Shown piece after piece: positions 1 through 9,166 of a stretch of DNA of 64,000 nt. The stretch is taken from NCBI GenBank assembly GCA_016745315.1, contig CP066886.1:2201501-2265500 (forward strand). The letters run 5' to 3'. The stretch is from Arthrospira sp. PCC 9108 (lineage in GTDB: Bacteria; Cyanobacteriota; Cyanobacteriia; Cyanobacteriales; Microcoleaceae). The first letter of the stretch is position 1. Every line of letters starts with the position of its first letter. The position numbers and the translations under genes are program-made. The notes below the pieces were generated by a model, which had not been told where the DNA came from, searched no databases, and saw nothing but the letters and a program-made list of their open reading frames with translations.

Positions 1-1
1 T

Positions 2-3000
2 AGCAGACATATTACCCTTGAAGTTATCGATGACAATGAAGTAGAAGATACGGAGCAATTTCAGATAGTTCTCAGTAATCCTACTGGTGATTTAACTTTA
101 GGCGATCGTGATACACTAACATTTAATATTATTGATAATGATATTCCTAATCCGGGTGTGTTCAATTTAGAGTTCACAGATATCGAAGTAGAAGATATTG
201 GAACCGCCAGCATTACGGTAGAACGTACAGAAGGAAGTCATGGTGAAATTACCATAGATTTTGCTACCGCTGATGGTACTGCTATTGCTAACATTGATTA
301 CATACCCGTATCAGGAACCCTAACTTTTGCGCCGGGAGAAACCAGCCAAACCATTAGCGTTGAGATTATTAATAATAACGAAAGAGAAGGGGATAAAACC
401 TTCACTTTAAGTTTAAATAATCCCGCTGATGACGCAACTTTAGGAAGTCAATCTACAGTTACATTTACTATCTTAGATCCTGATATTTCTAGACCCGAAC
501 CGGAACCGATTCCTGAACCGGAACCTGAACCGGAACCGGAACCGACTCCTGAACCGGAACCGACTCCTGAACCGGAACCGACTCCTGAACCGGAGCCGGA
601 ACCTGAACCGGAGCCGGAACCTGAACCGGAGCCGGAACCTGAACCGGAGCCGGAACCCGAACCGGAGCCGGAACCCGAACCGACTCCTGAACCGACTCCC
701 GAACCGGAGCCGGAACCCGAACCTGAACCCGAACCTGAACCGGAATCGACTCCCGAACCTGAACCGGAACCGACTCCCGAACCGGAGCCTGAACCTGAAC
801 CTGAACCGACTCCCGAACCGGAACCGGAACCGACTCCCGAACCGGAGCCGGAACCGGAGCCAGAACCCGAACCGACTCCTGAACCGACTCCTGAACCGAC
901 TCCTGAACCGACTCCTGAACCTGAACCCGAACCGACTCCTGAACCGGAGCCGACTCCTGAACCGACTCCTGAACCTGAACCCGAACCGACTCCTGAACCG
1001 ACTCCTGAACCGACTCCTGAACCGGAACCCGAACCGGAGCCGGAACCCGGACCGACTCCTGAACCGACTCCTGAACCTGAACCCGAACCGACTCCTGAAC
1101 CGGAGCCGGAACCTGAACCTGAACCCGAACCTGAACCCGAACCGACTCCTGAACCGGAGCCGACTCCTGAACCGGAGCCGGAACCTGAACCTGAACCGAC
1201 TCCTGAACCGGAGCCGGAACCTGAACCTGAACCGACTCCTGAACCGGAGCCGGAACCTGAACCGGAGCCGGAACCCGAACCGACTCCCGAACCGGAGCCG
1301 GAACCCGAACCGGAGCCGGAACCCGAACCGGAACCGACTCCTGAACCTGAACCTGAGCCGGAGCCGGAACCTGAACCGGAACCTGAGCCGGAGCTTACAG
1401 TTGTAGGGTTTACTATGGAGGAAATAGAAGTTGTTGAAAGTGACGGTAATATTATAATTACAGTCGAAAGAACGGGAGACACAAGTAGTACAGTAACCGT
1501 AGATTATGCGACGGTAGATGATACAGCGATCGCCGGAGAGGATTACATAGCTAGTAGCGGAACCCTAATTTTTTCAGCAGGTGAAACCATCCAAAATATT
1601 GACATCCAGATTATCGATGATAATGAAGTAGAAGATACGGAACAATTTAGGATTGTGCTGAGTAATCCTACCGGTGGTTTAACTTTAGGCGATCGCGATT
1701 CAATAATCTTGAGTATTATTGATGACGATGTGGAGCCGTCAGTAATCGAATTTAGTGATGCCATTTTCAGTGTTAATGAAGATGGTACACCCATCTCCGA
1801 AATTACTGTAATAAGAAGTGGTGAAAGTCTTGGAGAAATTAGTGTTGATGTCATCCCCACTGATGGAACAGCTACCGCTGGGGAAGATTATATCAATAGT
1901 CCCATTACGGTGACTTTTGGGGATGGAGATACAACACCAAAAACCGTGACCATTCCTATTATTGATGATGACATCTTTGAACCGACAGAAACGGTGATTC
2001 TGAGTCTGAGTAACCTGACAGGAAGTGCGACGTTGGGAAGCCAAGAAAGCGCTACTCTCTTCATTGTTGATAATGACTCTACCAATAACCTGCAACTGGA
2101 AAGCGCAACTTATCTAGGAACACCTGGAAATGATAGTGCTAGTGCGGCGGTTATTTCTCCTGTAGATTCGGCTATTATCATTGCTGGAAACTTTGACGGT
2201 GTGGGTCAGATTAAACGCTTGGAGGATGGAAATACAGAGCCTTTATCAATTACCAACTTAGGGGGAAATGTTCGACATCTTGATGTAGACCGCGATAGTG
2301 GAGAAATAGTTGCTGTCGGTGATTTTGGGATTCGGGTTTATGATAGTACGGCTGCAAATATTTTGTGGTCAGACACGGGAATATTTGACCGAGTTTCGAT
2401 TGCTAATAATGGTAATATTGCTACCCTAACTAATAGTAGCGATACGGTGACTCTGTGGAGTGCGACAGGAACCCAACTGGCTACTACTACCCTGACCGGA
2501 ACTGATATCCGTCCCGCAGATATTGCTATTGACCCCAATGGCGATCGCATTTTTGTCACCGGATTTAATCAAGTAACTAGCAACTTACAAACCCCATTTT
2601 TACGCGCCTTTGATACCGGATTAAATCAACTCTGGAATACCTGGGATTATAGCGCCTCTGAAGTCACCGGACAGAATTTAGGTGCTGATACCCGTGGGGA
2701 ACGGATTACCTTCGGACAAGATGGCGGACTCTATTTCCTCGGAAAAACTGATGGCGGAAATAACGTCTTTCAGCGGGATGGTCAAGACATCACCCAAAAC
2801 CTATCAACTATGGTGAATGTTGATCAATTTAATAATTTTTCGGGTGCGGGTTCTGGGTCCTTTACTTTCCATGCTAAAATAGACCCCAATAATGGAGATA
2901 TCGAACGCGGTCAATTTATTGTTACCCGCACTTCCACTGGTGCTAATAGTTTTAACCCTAACTCTATTACCGCTGATGAATTTGGACAGGTTTATATTGG

Positions 3001-3313
3001 TGGTGCTTCCGCATTCCAACTCCAAAATCGCGCTGATAAAACTATTAACGGTCAACCAGTAGGAAACTACACCCTAGGAGAAATGGCGGTTTTGGGACTT
3101 TCTCCAGATTATACAATCAGGAGATTCTGGAATCCACTAACCCAACCTGGTGACAATGGCTCAAGGGGAACTGTTAATGCTTTTACGGTTCGCAATGGTC
3201 AAGCTGTGATTTTTGGTACGGTTACTCAACCTGATGTTTTCACGACTTCCGCAGCTATTAACCCTAATGCTTTAGGTGGAAATGATACCTACTTAGCTAC
3301 CTGGAGGGTTTAG
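2..3313 (+). CDS. Calx-beta domain surface protein with Pro-Glu/Thr linker, 5' end outside window
   Basis: The reading frame is open from base 2, so the gene begins upstream; a GTG at 158 lies inside a continuous Calx-beta sequence and is not a start. Counting from base 2 (1103 residues), I see the end of one Calx-beta domain (1-50), a second (about 55-160), a linker of almost only Pro, Glu and Thr (163-464), two more Calx-beta domains (about 465-575 and 580-693, with acidic DDD/DND turns), and a C-terminal part of about 400 residues with short beta-propeller-like repeats ending in GGNDTYLATW. Calx-beta domains bind calcium and are common in very large cyanobacterial exoproteins. A secreted or cell-surface role is inference. 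No membrane segment is visible in this part. The stop codon is the TAG at 3311. Confidence 0.85.
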   Translation, partial: SRHITLEVIDDNEVEDTEQFQIVLSNPTGDLTLGDRDTLTFNIIDNDIPNPGVFNLEFTDIEVEDIGTASITVERTEGSHGEITIDFATADGTAIANIDYIPVSGTLTFAPGETSQTISVEIINNNEREGDKTFTLSLNNPADDATLGSQSTVTFTILDPDISRPEPEPIPEPEPEPEPEPTPEPEPTPEPEPTPEPEPEPEPEPEPEPEPEPEPEPEPEPEPEPEPTPEPTPEPEPEPEPEPEPEPESTPEPEPEPTPEPEPEPEPEPTPEPEPEPTPEPEPEPEPEPEPTPEPTPEPTPEPTPEPEPEPTPEPEPTPEPTPEPEPEPTPEPTPEPTPEPEPEPEPEPGPTPEPTPEPEPEPTPEPEPEPEPEPEPEPEPTPEPEPTPEPEPEPEPEPTPEPEPEPEPEPTPEPEPEPEPEPEPEPTPEPEPEPEPEPEPEPEPTPEPEPEPEPEPEPEPEPELTVVGFTMEEIEVVESDGNIIITVERTGDTSSTVTVDYATVDDTAIAGEDYIASSGTLIFSAGETIQNIDIQIIDDNEVEDTEQFRIVLSNPTGGLTLGDRDSIILSIIDDDVEPSVIEFSDAIFSVNEDGTPISEITVIRSGESLGEISVDVIPTDGTATAGEDYINSPITVTFGDGDTTPKTVTIPIIDDDIFEPTETVILSLSNLTGSATLGSQESATLFIVDNDSTNNLQLESATYLGTPGNDSASAAVISPVDSAIIIAGNFDGVGQIKRLEDGNTEPLSITNLGGNVRHLDVDRDSGEIVAVGDFGIRVYDSTAANILWSDTGIFDRVSIANNGNIATLTNSSDTVTLWSATGTQLATTTLTGTDIRPADIAIDPNGDRIFVTGFNQVTSNLQTPFLRAFDTGLNQLWNTWDYSASEVTGQNLGADTRGERITFGQDGGLYFLGKTDGGNNVFQRDGQDITQNLSTMVNVDQFNNFSGAGSGSFTFHAKIDPNNGDIERGQFIVTRTSTGANSFNPNSITADEFGQVYIGGASAFQLQNRADKTINGQPVGNYTLGEMAVLGLSPDYTIRRFWNPLTQPGDNGSRGTVNAFTVRNGQAVIFGTVTQPDVFTTSAAINPNALGGNDTYLATWRV
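490..1393 (+). repeat. Coding minisatellite: GAACCG-type hexamers encoding (PE/PT)n
   Basis: About 900 bases of degenerate hexamers (GAACCG, GAGCCG, GAACCT, GAACCC, ACTCCT) encode roughly 300 residues of alternating Pro with Glu or Thr inside the Calx-beta gene. Every unit keeps the reading frame. The complementary strand reads as Ser/Gly/Val-rich sequence, which is a by-product. Such a linker should be extended, acidic and rigid, holding the flanking Calx-beta domains apart. Confidence 0.95.
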
Positions 3314-3321
3314 TATAGATT

Positions 3322-3392
3322 AGGTGAAATTGGGCACAAATGAGGTGATGTCAGCACTATTAATTAATGGCTGACACCCTCATCATTCACCT
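3322..3392. terminator. Long imperfect inverted repeat downstream of the Calx-beta gene
   Basis: AGGTGAA (3322) pairs with TTCACCT (3386), and inside these ATGAGG-TG-TCAGC pairs with GCTGACACCCTCAT with a small bulge, giving a long hairpin that begins 9 bases after the stop codon. There is no clear T-run behind it, so it may be a Rho-independent-like terminator or an mRNA 3' stabilising structure. Confidence 0.4.
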
Positions 3393-3679
3393 GGCGAAAC
3401 TATCCATAATATACCGATAATATAAGTTAGATGATATATTGACAAATTGCCTAAATTGTGGTACATTCGGCGTGTTGCTTGTCCTCCTGTTAAGTAAGTT
3501 GATGGAAAAAGCGATCGCATCTATAGTCAACAATTCCCCCATAGCCTAGGCTTGATATGGGGGGGGTGAGCATCTCCCAGAGGGATATGGTTAGTACAAT
3601 TATTAATTAATTTCCCGGTTGTCCCTTGCCTTTAGAGAATCGAGTTATAATCGAGTTTAGGCTGTAGAGTTTTGAGTAT
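3393..3679. other. Intergenic region, no gene seen
   Basis: The stretch lies between the converging Calx-beta and DnaJ-like genes. It holds one GCGATCGC octamer, a G8 tract near 3560 and AT-rich sequence. I see no open reading frame with a ribosome binding site and no RNA gene. Confidence 0.5.
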
Positions 3680-4672
3680 CTAAAGACTGATGGAAGATAA
3701 ACTACTACGGGGATTAAAAGTACGATTAGCGGCAATTTTCTGATAATATTCACGCTCGATCGCAGTAAGTTCATCAGGTGGAACTACCAATAACTTGACA
3801 AACTGATCACCACGTCCGCCGCCCTTTGGTTTCGGCCAACCTTTCCCCTTAAGTCGGAGAGACTGTCCAGAGCGAAGCCCAGGGGGAATATTCATTTTCA
3901 CCATACCATCAGGAGTAGGAACCTGAATAGAAGCTCCCAAAACCAACTCATCAGGAGTTACGGGAATTTCGCAGGTAAGATTATCGCCATCTAACTTAAA
4001 AAAACTGTGGGGTTGAATATCGACAATCAAATATAAATCTCCCCGTTGCTGGGTGTAGGGGTCAACCTGTCCTTGTCCCCGAATTCTAATCTTGCTTCCC
4101 GGTTTCACGCCAGGGGGAATCGAAACCTCACCACCGCTTATGCGGCGCTGAGTACCGTGGAAGGCTTCACTAAGAGTTAATGTTACCTTAGTCTCAAGAT
4201 TAGAACCCGAATGAGAGGAAGAGGAAGAAGTAAAATCCTCAAATCCACCATAACCGGGTGATTTGGACTGATTGGTGCGATAGGAATAGCTACGACCGGC
4301 ACCCCCAGGACTTCCCGGCGCGCGTCCTAATAGACTATTGATAAACTCATCAAAACTAGCAAACTGGCTAAAATCAAAGCCACCGACATCAGGATTATTA
4401 GCGCTATTAGTAGTTCCAGACCAACCGGAGTTTCCGGCTTGATGCCAATATTGACCAAAGCGATCGTACTTTTGGCGTTTTTCGGGGTCAGAGAGTACCT
4501 CATAAGCCTCATTAACCTCCTTAAAGCGGGTCTCCGCAGCCTTATTACCGGGATTCATATCTGGGTGATATTTACGAGCCAATCGGCGATAGGCTTTTTT
4601 AATCTCATCGGCGCTAGAATTTTTAGTTAAGCCGAGAACTGAATAGTAATCTTTATAATCTGTCGTCGGCAT
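3680..4672 (-). CDS. DnaJ-family co-chaperone, zinc-finger-less (CbpA/type II-like)
   Basis: The 330-residue protein starts with a J domain (residues 8-73) carrying the HPD motif at 36-38, which stimulates the Hsp70 (DnaK) ATPase. A Gly/Ser-rich segment (about 75-155) follows, then a DnaJ C-terminal substrate-binding region (about 160-325) with GEVSIPPGVKPGSKIRI-like and PPGLRSGQSLRL-like beta motifs. The Cys-rich zinc finger of canonical DnaJ is absent, so this is a type II, CbpA-like co-chaperone acting in the cytosol. The ATG at 4672 is preceded by AGGAG at good spacing. Cyanobacteria have several dnaJ paralogues, so I give no symbol. Confidence 0.92.
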   Translation of the reverse strand: MPTTDYKDYYSVLGLTKNSSADEIKKAYRRLARKYHPDMNPGNKAAETRFKEVNEAYEVLSDPEKRQKYDRFGQYWHQAGNSGWSGTTNSANNPDVGGFDFSQFASFDEFINSLLGRAPGSPGGAGRSYSYRTNQSKSPGYGGFEDFTSSSSSHSGSNLETKVTLTLSEAFHGTQRRISGGEVSIPPGVKPGSKIRIRGQGQVDPYTQQRGDLYLIVDIQPHSFFKLDGDNLTCEIPVTPDELVLGASIQVPTPDGMVKMNIPPGLRSGQSLRLKGKGWPKPKGGGRGDQFVKLLVVPPDELTAIEREYYQKIAANRTFNPRSSLSSISL

Positions 4673-4792
4673 TATCTACTCTCCTACTGTTCTCATTTCG
4701 TGCTTTTGGGTGCGTCCGCACAATAACTTGAGTCTGAAAATCCAGTCTAATTCGATCCAGCCTAGCAGAGGATGCTAGGAAAAGCAGCATAT

Positions 4793-5257
4793 TTATATAT
4801 TTTGAATCTCAATGAGGCGATCGAAACCATCATTAAGGCTGGGAGGCGCGTCTGTAAGTTGGCGATACATTTGGAGAATCACCCCTTGAGGAACTTGGCG
4901 CGATCGCCTTTCATTGCGTGCTAGACAGACCTCTAGGGGAGTATTAACCCATAATCCCCCCACCGACTGAAAACCAAAGCCACGGACCTGAGCAATTAAA
5001 TCTCGGCGGCGACGGCGTTGAGCATTAGTAGCATCATAAATAACATCAACCATATCAGCAACGGCCTGTTCAAGTTCCGCACAAATCTGAGCCCAGATCT
5101 GCAACCAAGGTCCTTGAACACTCTCATCACCAAATAAGCGCTGGCGAATTCTATCAGTGGAGACCCAGCGCTGAAAGCGCGAGCCTTGAGATAACCTTTC
5201 AGCAATAAAGGACTTCCCACTAGCAGGAAGCCCTATAATCAAGACAATTTTAGACAT
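4793..5257 (-). CDS. P-loop kinase, AAA/polynucleotide-kinase or zeta-toxin-like fold
   Basis: This 154-residue protein begins with a beta strand and the Walker A motif GLPASGKS (residues 9-16). DATNAQRRRR and later basic residues (RNERRSRQVP) resemble the lid region of small nucleotide or polynucleotide kinases. The length fits single-domain P-loop kinases of the AAA_33 type. The substrate cannot be told from sequence; RNA/DNA 5'-ends, nucleosides or tRNA are possible. No antitoxin-like gene lies beside it, so a toxin role is not supported. It lies between the dnaJ-like gene and glgC on the same strand, with gaps of about 90-120 bases on each side. Confidence 0.75.
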   Translation of the reverse strand: MSKIVLIIGLPASGKSFIAERLSQGSRFQRWVSTDRIRQRLFGDESVQGPWLQIWAQICAELEQAVADMVDVIYDATNAQRRRRRDLIAQVRGFGFQSVGGLWVNTPLEVCLARNERRSRQVPQGVILQMYRQLTDAPPSLNDGFDRLIEIQNI

Positions 5258-5343
5258 GGACTAGGGCAGATTGTTTATATGATAGGAAGGTTAAAATAGC
5301 CTCCTTTCCCTTAGTCAACCATAGAACTACCCAAAAGGTAAAC

Positions 5344-6639
5344 CTAAATAATTGTCCCATCTTGAATCACGGCATTTTTCAAAATTACGGTTATTCCACC
5401 GCGAATGTAGAAGCCATCCTCTTCCCGTTCTGCTTCCTGAACATGGTCCTTGTTGATAATCTGGACATGGCGACCAATGCGAGCATTTTTATCGACAATA
5501 GCCCGGCGGATAGTAGTGTTGTTACCGATACCGATAGGAACGCTACCTTTTTCTAAACCATATTGACGTTCAGCAAAAGGTTGATAGAAATCTGACCCCA
5601 TTAACATGGTGTCTTCAACGAGACTACCGGACTCGACACGAGAGCGCAACCCCAGCACAGAATGATCAATGCGACATTCCTTGAGAATGCAACCCTCAGC
5701 AATAATAGATTCAGTGATCTGACAGTCCAGCATCTTGGATGGTGGTAAGTAGCGGGAACGGGTATAAATAGGAGCGTTCTCGTCGTAGAAACTAAAAGCA
5801 GGTTGTGGCTGTTGAGTCAAAGCCAAGTTAGCTTCAAAAAAGGCTTCAATAGTTCCGATATCTTCCCAGTAATCGTTAAACAGATAGGCTTGAACATTAT
5901 GATCCTTAGCGGCACCAGGAATCACTTCCTTACCAAAATCGGTTTGATCTGGGGCATCCTTGAGTAGTTTAAATAAAACATCCTTTTTAAAAACGTAGAT
6001 GCCCATAGAAGCGATGTAAGGGGATTCGGCTGCCTCTTCCGGGGATAACCCCAAGGTGCTAGTATCCACTGCCATTTGTTTTAGGGCTTCTCCCTTGGGT
6101 TTTTCGCTGAAATCGATAATCCGACCAGTGCTTTCGTCAATCTTCATCAAGCCGAAAGAAGAAGCCCGTTTTTCGTCTACGGGTAAAACTGATAGGGTAA
6201 TGTCTGCCCCTGTGTCGATATGACGTTGGACAAAATCCCGATAGTCCATGCGGTACAGGTGGTCACCGGAGAGAATCAGGAAATGTTCAACATCCCATTC
6301 TTCCATGAGCCATAGATATTGGCGCACTGCATCAGCGGTTCCCTGAAACCATTGGGGGTTAGTGACACTGGTTTGTTGTGCGGCGAGGACTTCCGCAAAG
6401 CCATCTGTAAAGCCAGAAAAGTTGTAGGTTCGGGCAATATGACGGTTAAGGGATGCTGAGTTAAATTGGGTCAGGATATAGATTTTCAGAATTTCTGAGT
6501 TTATACAGTTACTGATCGGAATATCGATCAAACGGTACTTACCGGCTAAAGGAACAGCGGGTTTGGCTCGCATTTTGGTTAGGGGGTACAAACGGGTGCC
6601 CGCACCGCCACCTAGAATTACTGCTAATACTTGTTTCAC
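5344..6639 (-). CDS. glgC: Glucose-1-phosphate adenylyltransferase (ADP-glucose pyrophosphorylase)
   Basis: GlgC makes ADP-glucose from glucose-1-phosphate and ATP, the committed step of glycogen synthesis in cyanobacteria. The 431 residues match the family's usual length. The N-terminus has the nucleotide-binding loop GGGAGTRLYPLTKMRAKPA (residues 10-28), then PLAGKYRLIDIPISNC, the catalytic SGDHLYRMDY segment, and a C-terminal left-handed beta-helix with hexapeptide-like repeats (IVDKNARIG). The start is GTG at 6639, preceded by GAGAGG with 8 bases of spacing. Cyanobacterial enzymes are activated by 3-phosphoglycerate and inhibited by phosphate (family knowledge). It appears to be transcribed alone. 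Confidence 0.98.
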   Translation of the reverse strand: MKQVLAVILGGGAGTRLYPLTKMRAKPAVPLAGKYRLIDIPISNCINSEILKIYILTQFNSASLNRHIARTYNFSGFTDGFAEVLAAQQTSVTNPQWFQGTADAVRQYLWLMEEWDVEHFLILSGDHLYRMDYRDFVQRHIDTGADITLSVLPVDEKRASSFGLMKIDESTGRIIDFSEKPKGEALKQMAVDTSTLGLSPEEAAESPYIASMGIYVFKKDVLFKLLKDAPDQTDFGKEVIPGAAKDHNVQAYLFNDYWEDIGTIEAFFEANLALTQQPQPAFSFYDENAPIYTRSRYLPPSKMLDCQITESIIAEGCILKECRIDHSVLGLRSRVESGSLVEDTMLMGSDFYQPFAERQYGLEKGSVPIGIGNNTTIRRAIVDKNARIGRHVQIINKDHVQEAEREEDGFYIRGGITVILKNAVIQDGTII

Positions 6640-6817
6640 TTAAATTACCTCTCGACTGCATCAGTTCTCCCAAGTCTAAGTGTCCGACTCGATGGCAATC
6701 TTGGCAAGTAGCAAAGTTTAAAACTAGCCCATAGACTGTCTGGTTGGCTTGGCCTGACCGCCTAAATAGTCATGATCACGCCATAATCAACTACTGACGC
6801 ACCTGTTTGAGAAGTGT

Positions 6818-8212
6818 TTAGGTTTTGCCAAGATGTTTTTGTAGTAGGCGATGGATGAATTGGTAGCGTGAGCCAATTTTTCTGAGCAACAGTAACCCGG
6901 TGGCATCATTTAAAAATTGGGCATAGTTCCAGGGTGCATCTCCTTCTCCCCATAGGACAAATCGCAATATCAGGCGTTCGATCGCCAATTTTAAGCTCAA
7001 CCTTTGGTAGGTGAGGGCTAATATGATTCCGAGGATCATGGCGGCGATTAACAGTGGGAGCGATCGCCAAATGATTGCTAGGATCATCGCTGCTATAATT
7101 GACCACCAAATGCCACTTTCGACTATCTTCATGGCGAGATTATAGGCCCGTTCTTGTTCGGGGGTATGTAGCCAGGTTTTGGGAATGCGATCGAGGATAA
7201 AATCTTGCGTTTGTTCTTTTTCGAGGCGTTTGGCGAGTTCTGTCAACCAGTGGCGGAATTGTTCGGAGCTGTAGTTTTTGGGTGCATTACTATTATGATG
7301 GCGATCGCGTAAGGTAGAAATTTGATGGCGCAGATAGGCTTTTAATAAATACTCTTGTTGCTCATCAATGGTGTTTAAATGTTTCCAAGATGAGATTAAG
7401 ATATTTTCATAGGCCAGGGTCATCATTGTTAAAAATAATGGCTTTTTGGCTAATTTTAATAACTGTGGTTCTTCTTCGATGTCATGCCAAAGTTCCCGAC
7501 TTCTAGCATTCATTAAATACTTGTGTATCTGTCGATTAGTCAAGGGACGTAATAATATTGCACCATTTAGCTGCAACCGTGACTGGCATGGATGATAGGA
7601 TTTGACGGTGCTAGATACTACTAAATGTAGGGGGGAGAGATGACTGTCTAAAAAATCATTAATATATTGAATACAGGATTCCCTATGATGTTCTTCGACC
7701 TCATCGAAACCATCCAATAAGGGGAGGATCTGGAGTTGTTCCATCCAGTAGCGTCCTGATTCGGGAGCGATCGCATATTTGAGGTGCATTTGCTCTATAA
7801 TCCAGTCGGAGATGGATTGTTGATCAACAGGCCAAGATGATAAATTGAGCCAAATCGGCATAGGTTCATGTTCATCAGATAAGGCCCTATCTACTAGGAC
7901 TTTAGCGAGTCCCACCAGGGTGGTAGTTTTCCCGGAACCAGTTCCCCCCAAAATCAACAAGCGGCCATCAATGTGATCGAAAACTTCAATAATTCCGGCA
8001 TTAGCTGCTAATTTAACACTAGGGCGGCTGCCTATTTTCACTTCCACATCCCAAGCGCGCCTCATGCGTAGGGGGGGTTTTTCTTGGGCTAACTTGGTGA
8101 GAACATGGCGATGGGGAGACTGTAGCCGATATTGTCTCACCTCTTGTTTAACTTGGGTGAGTAATTGATGGCGTTTGGGAACTTGTACCCGAGTACCAGT
8201 TAATCTAGGCAT
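6818..8212 (-). CDS. NACHT-domain NTPase with C-terminal membrane segments
   Basis: This 464-residue protein carries Walker A GGTGSGKTT at 89-97 and a NACHT-type Walker B LLDGFDE at 165-171, followed by the helical region typical of STAND NTPases. Near 377-413 there are two hydrophobic stretches separated by WRSLP, likely transmembrane helices, and the protein ends about 50 residues later in a basic tail. No WD40, TPR or LRR sensor repeat is present, unlike many larger STAND proteins. Bacterial NACHT proteins include signalling and antiphage NTPases, but no effector domain is visible here, so the role is unknown. The start is ATG at 8212, divergent from the SH3-domain gene. Confidence 0.8.
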   Translation of the reverse strand: MPRLTGTRVQVPKRHQLLTQVKQEVRQYRLQSPHRHVLTKLAQEKPPLRMRRAWDVEVKIGSRPSVKLAANAGIIEVFDHIDGRLLILGGTGSGKTTTLVGLAKVLVDRALSDEHEPMPIWLNLSSWPVDQQSISDWIIEQMHLKYAIAPESGRYWMEQLQILPLLDGFDEVEEHHRESCIQYINDFLDSHLSPLHLVVSSTVKSYHPCQSRLQLNGAILLRPLTNRQIHKYLMNARSRELWHDIEEEPQLLKLAKKPLFLTMMTLAYENILISSWKHLNTIDEQQEYLLKAYLRHQISTLRDRHHNSNAPKNYSSEQFRHWLTELAKRLEKEQTQDFILDRIPKTWLHTPEQERAYNLAMKIVESGIWWSIIAAMILAIIWRSLPLLIAAMILGIILALTYQRLSLKLAIERLILRFVLWGEGDAPWNYAQFLNDATGLLLLRKIGSRYQFIHRLLQKHLGKT

Positions 8213-8421
8213 TGATATAGAGTCAGGATTTGCGATCGGGGCAGGAAATAATGATTATGTTAAAAATACACGCTAACTATAACTTTAGAGATAATTATCA
8301 TGTTAAGTTTTAGGTTAGAGTCCTGAAGGATTGGGGAAGAGGGGGTAAGTTTTGATATATTTGGAATTGGGAACTCTGCAATTTTTGAAGATCATTTTTG
8401 TGTACAAGCGAGGTCTGTCCC

Positions 8422-9156
8422 ATGTCCTTCCAACCCAAGCAATTGATAGTTGCCAGTGTAGCCGGACTGGTGACAGCAGTTATAGTAGCAGCGATCGCTA
8501 TTCAGTGGCGATCTTCACAGGAAACCCCCGCCGCCTCACCTCAACCAACAGTTACTGAGTCCCCGGTTCCCAGTGCGCCAAGTGAAGCACCTGGGATGAT
8601 AGAGTCGCCACCAATTGTGGTGAGACCGCCGACAACTGGCTGCGAGATTACTATGGCAATTGTCCAAGATCCTGACCCTCCTTTAAATGTAAGGCGATCG
8701 CCTCAAGTTCAGGAAGGTAACATTGTTGGTCAACTCCCCAATAATACATTTATTTCGGTAGTCAATGAGCGAGATGGTTGGCTAGAAATTAGTGATCCGG
8801 TTCCGGGATGGGTTGCTAAAAACCGAACCCATAGCAGTTGTCCGAATGTCCGCCAACGGATTGAATTTTTACCTGGTGGTAATTCAGCTATTATCCAAGG
8901 GGAAATTATTGGCGGTGGTAGCCATAGCTATACGTTGGAAGCTGAAGCAGGTCAAACTCTGACAGTTACGGCGGAAAACTCGATTTTTCCCTATATGATT
9001 ACTCCTGATGGTCAACTTTTAGGGGATGATGTTAATGCTAATGAGCAGCTAACGGAATGGACGGGAGTAATTCCCGAATCGGGAACCTATACTTTCCAAC
9101 TCGACTCTAATTTCCGAGGTTTTACCTATGAGTTTTTGGTGAGATTAGAAGAATAA
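8422..9156 (+). CDS. Membrane-anchored SH3-domain (SH3b-like) protein
   Basis: I choose the ATG at 8422 because GCGAGGT lies about 9 bases upstream; an in-frame TTG at 8398 has no such support. The 244-residue product has an N-terminal membrane helix (about 7-28), a Pro/Ser/Thr-rich linker (33-70), a bacterial SH3 domain (about 74-140, with LNVRRSP, DGWLEI and GWVAK, and Cys 74 and Cys 140 able to form a disulphide) and a C-terminal beta domain (about 150-244) resembling bacterial pre-peptidase C-terminal domains. It should face the periplasm or cell wall. SH3b domains often bind peptidoglycan or peptides; the ligand here is unknown. Confidence 0.8.
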   Translation: MSFQPKQLIVASVAGLVTAVIVAAIAIQWRSSQETPAASPQPTVTESPVPSAPSEAPGMIESPPIVVRPPTTGCEITMAIVQDPDPPLNVRRSPQVQEGNIVGQLPNNTFISVVNERDGWLEISDPVPGWVAKNRTHSSCPNVRQRIEFLPGGNSAIIQGEIIGGGSHSYTLEAEAGQTLTVTAENSIFPYMITPDGQLLGDDVNANEQLTEWTGVIPESGTYTFQLDSNFRGFTYEFLVRLEE

Positions 9157-9166
9157 GTAGGATGCT

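Noticed and set aside
448..1482. Long minus-strand frame of Ser/Gly/Val repeats
   Set aside because: It is the complement of the Pro-Glu/Thr hexamer tract. The plus strand has Calx-beta domains on both sides in frame.
4793..5257. Zeta-toxin of a toxin-antitoxin pair
   Set aside because: Only the general P-loop kinase fold is visible and no small antitoxin gene is adjacent.
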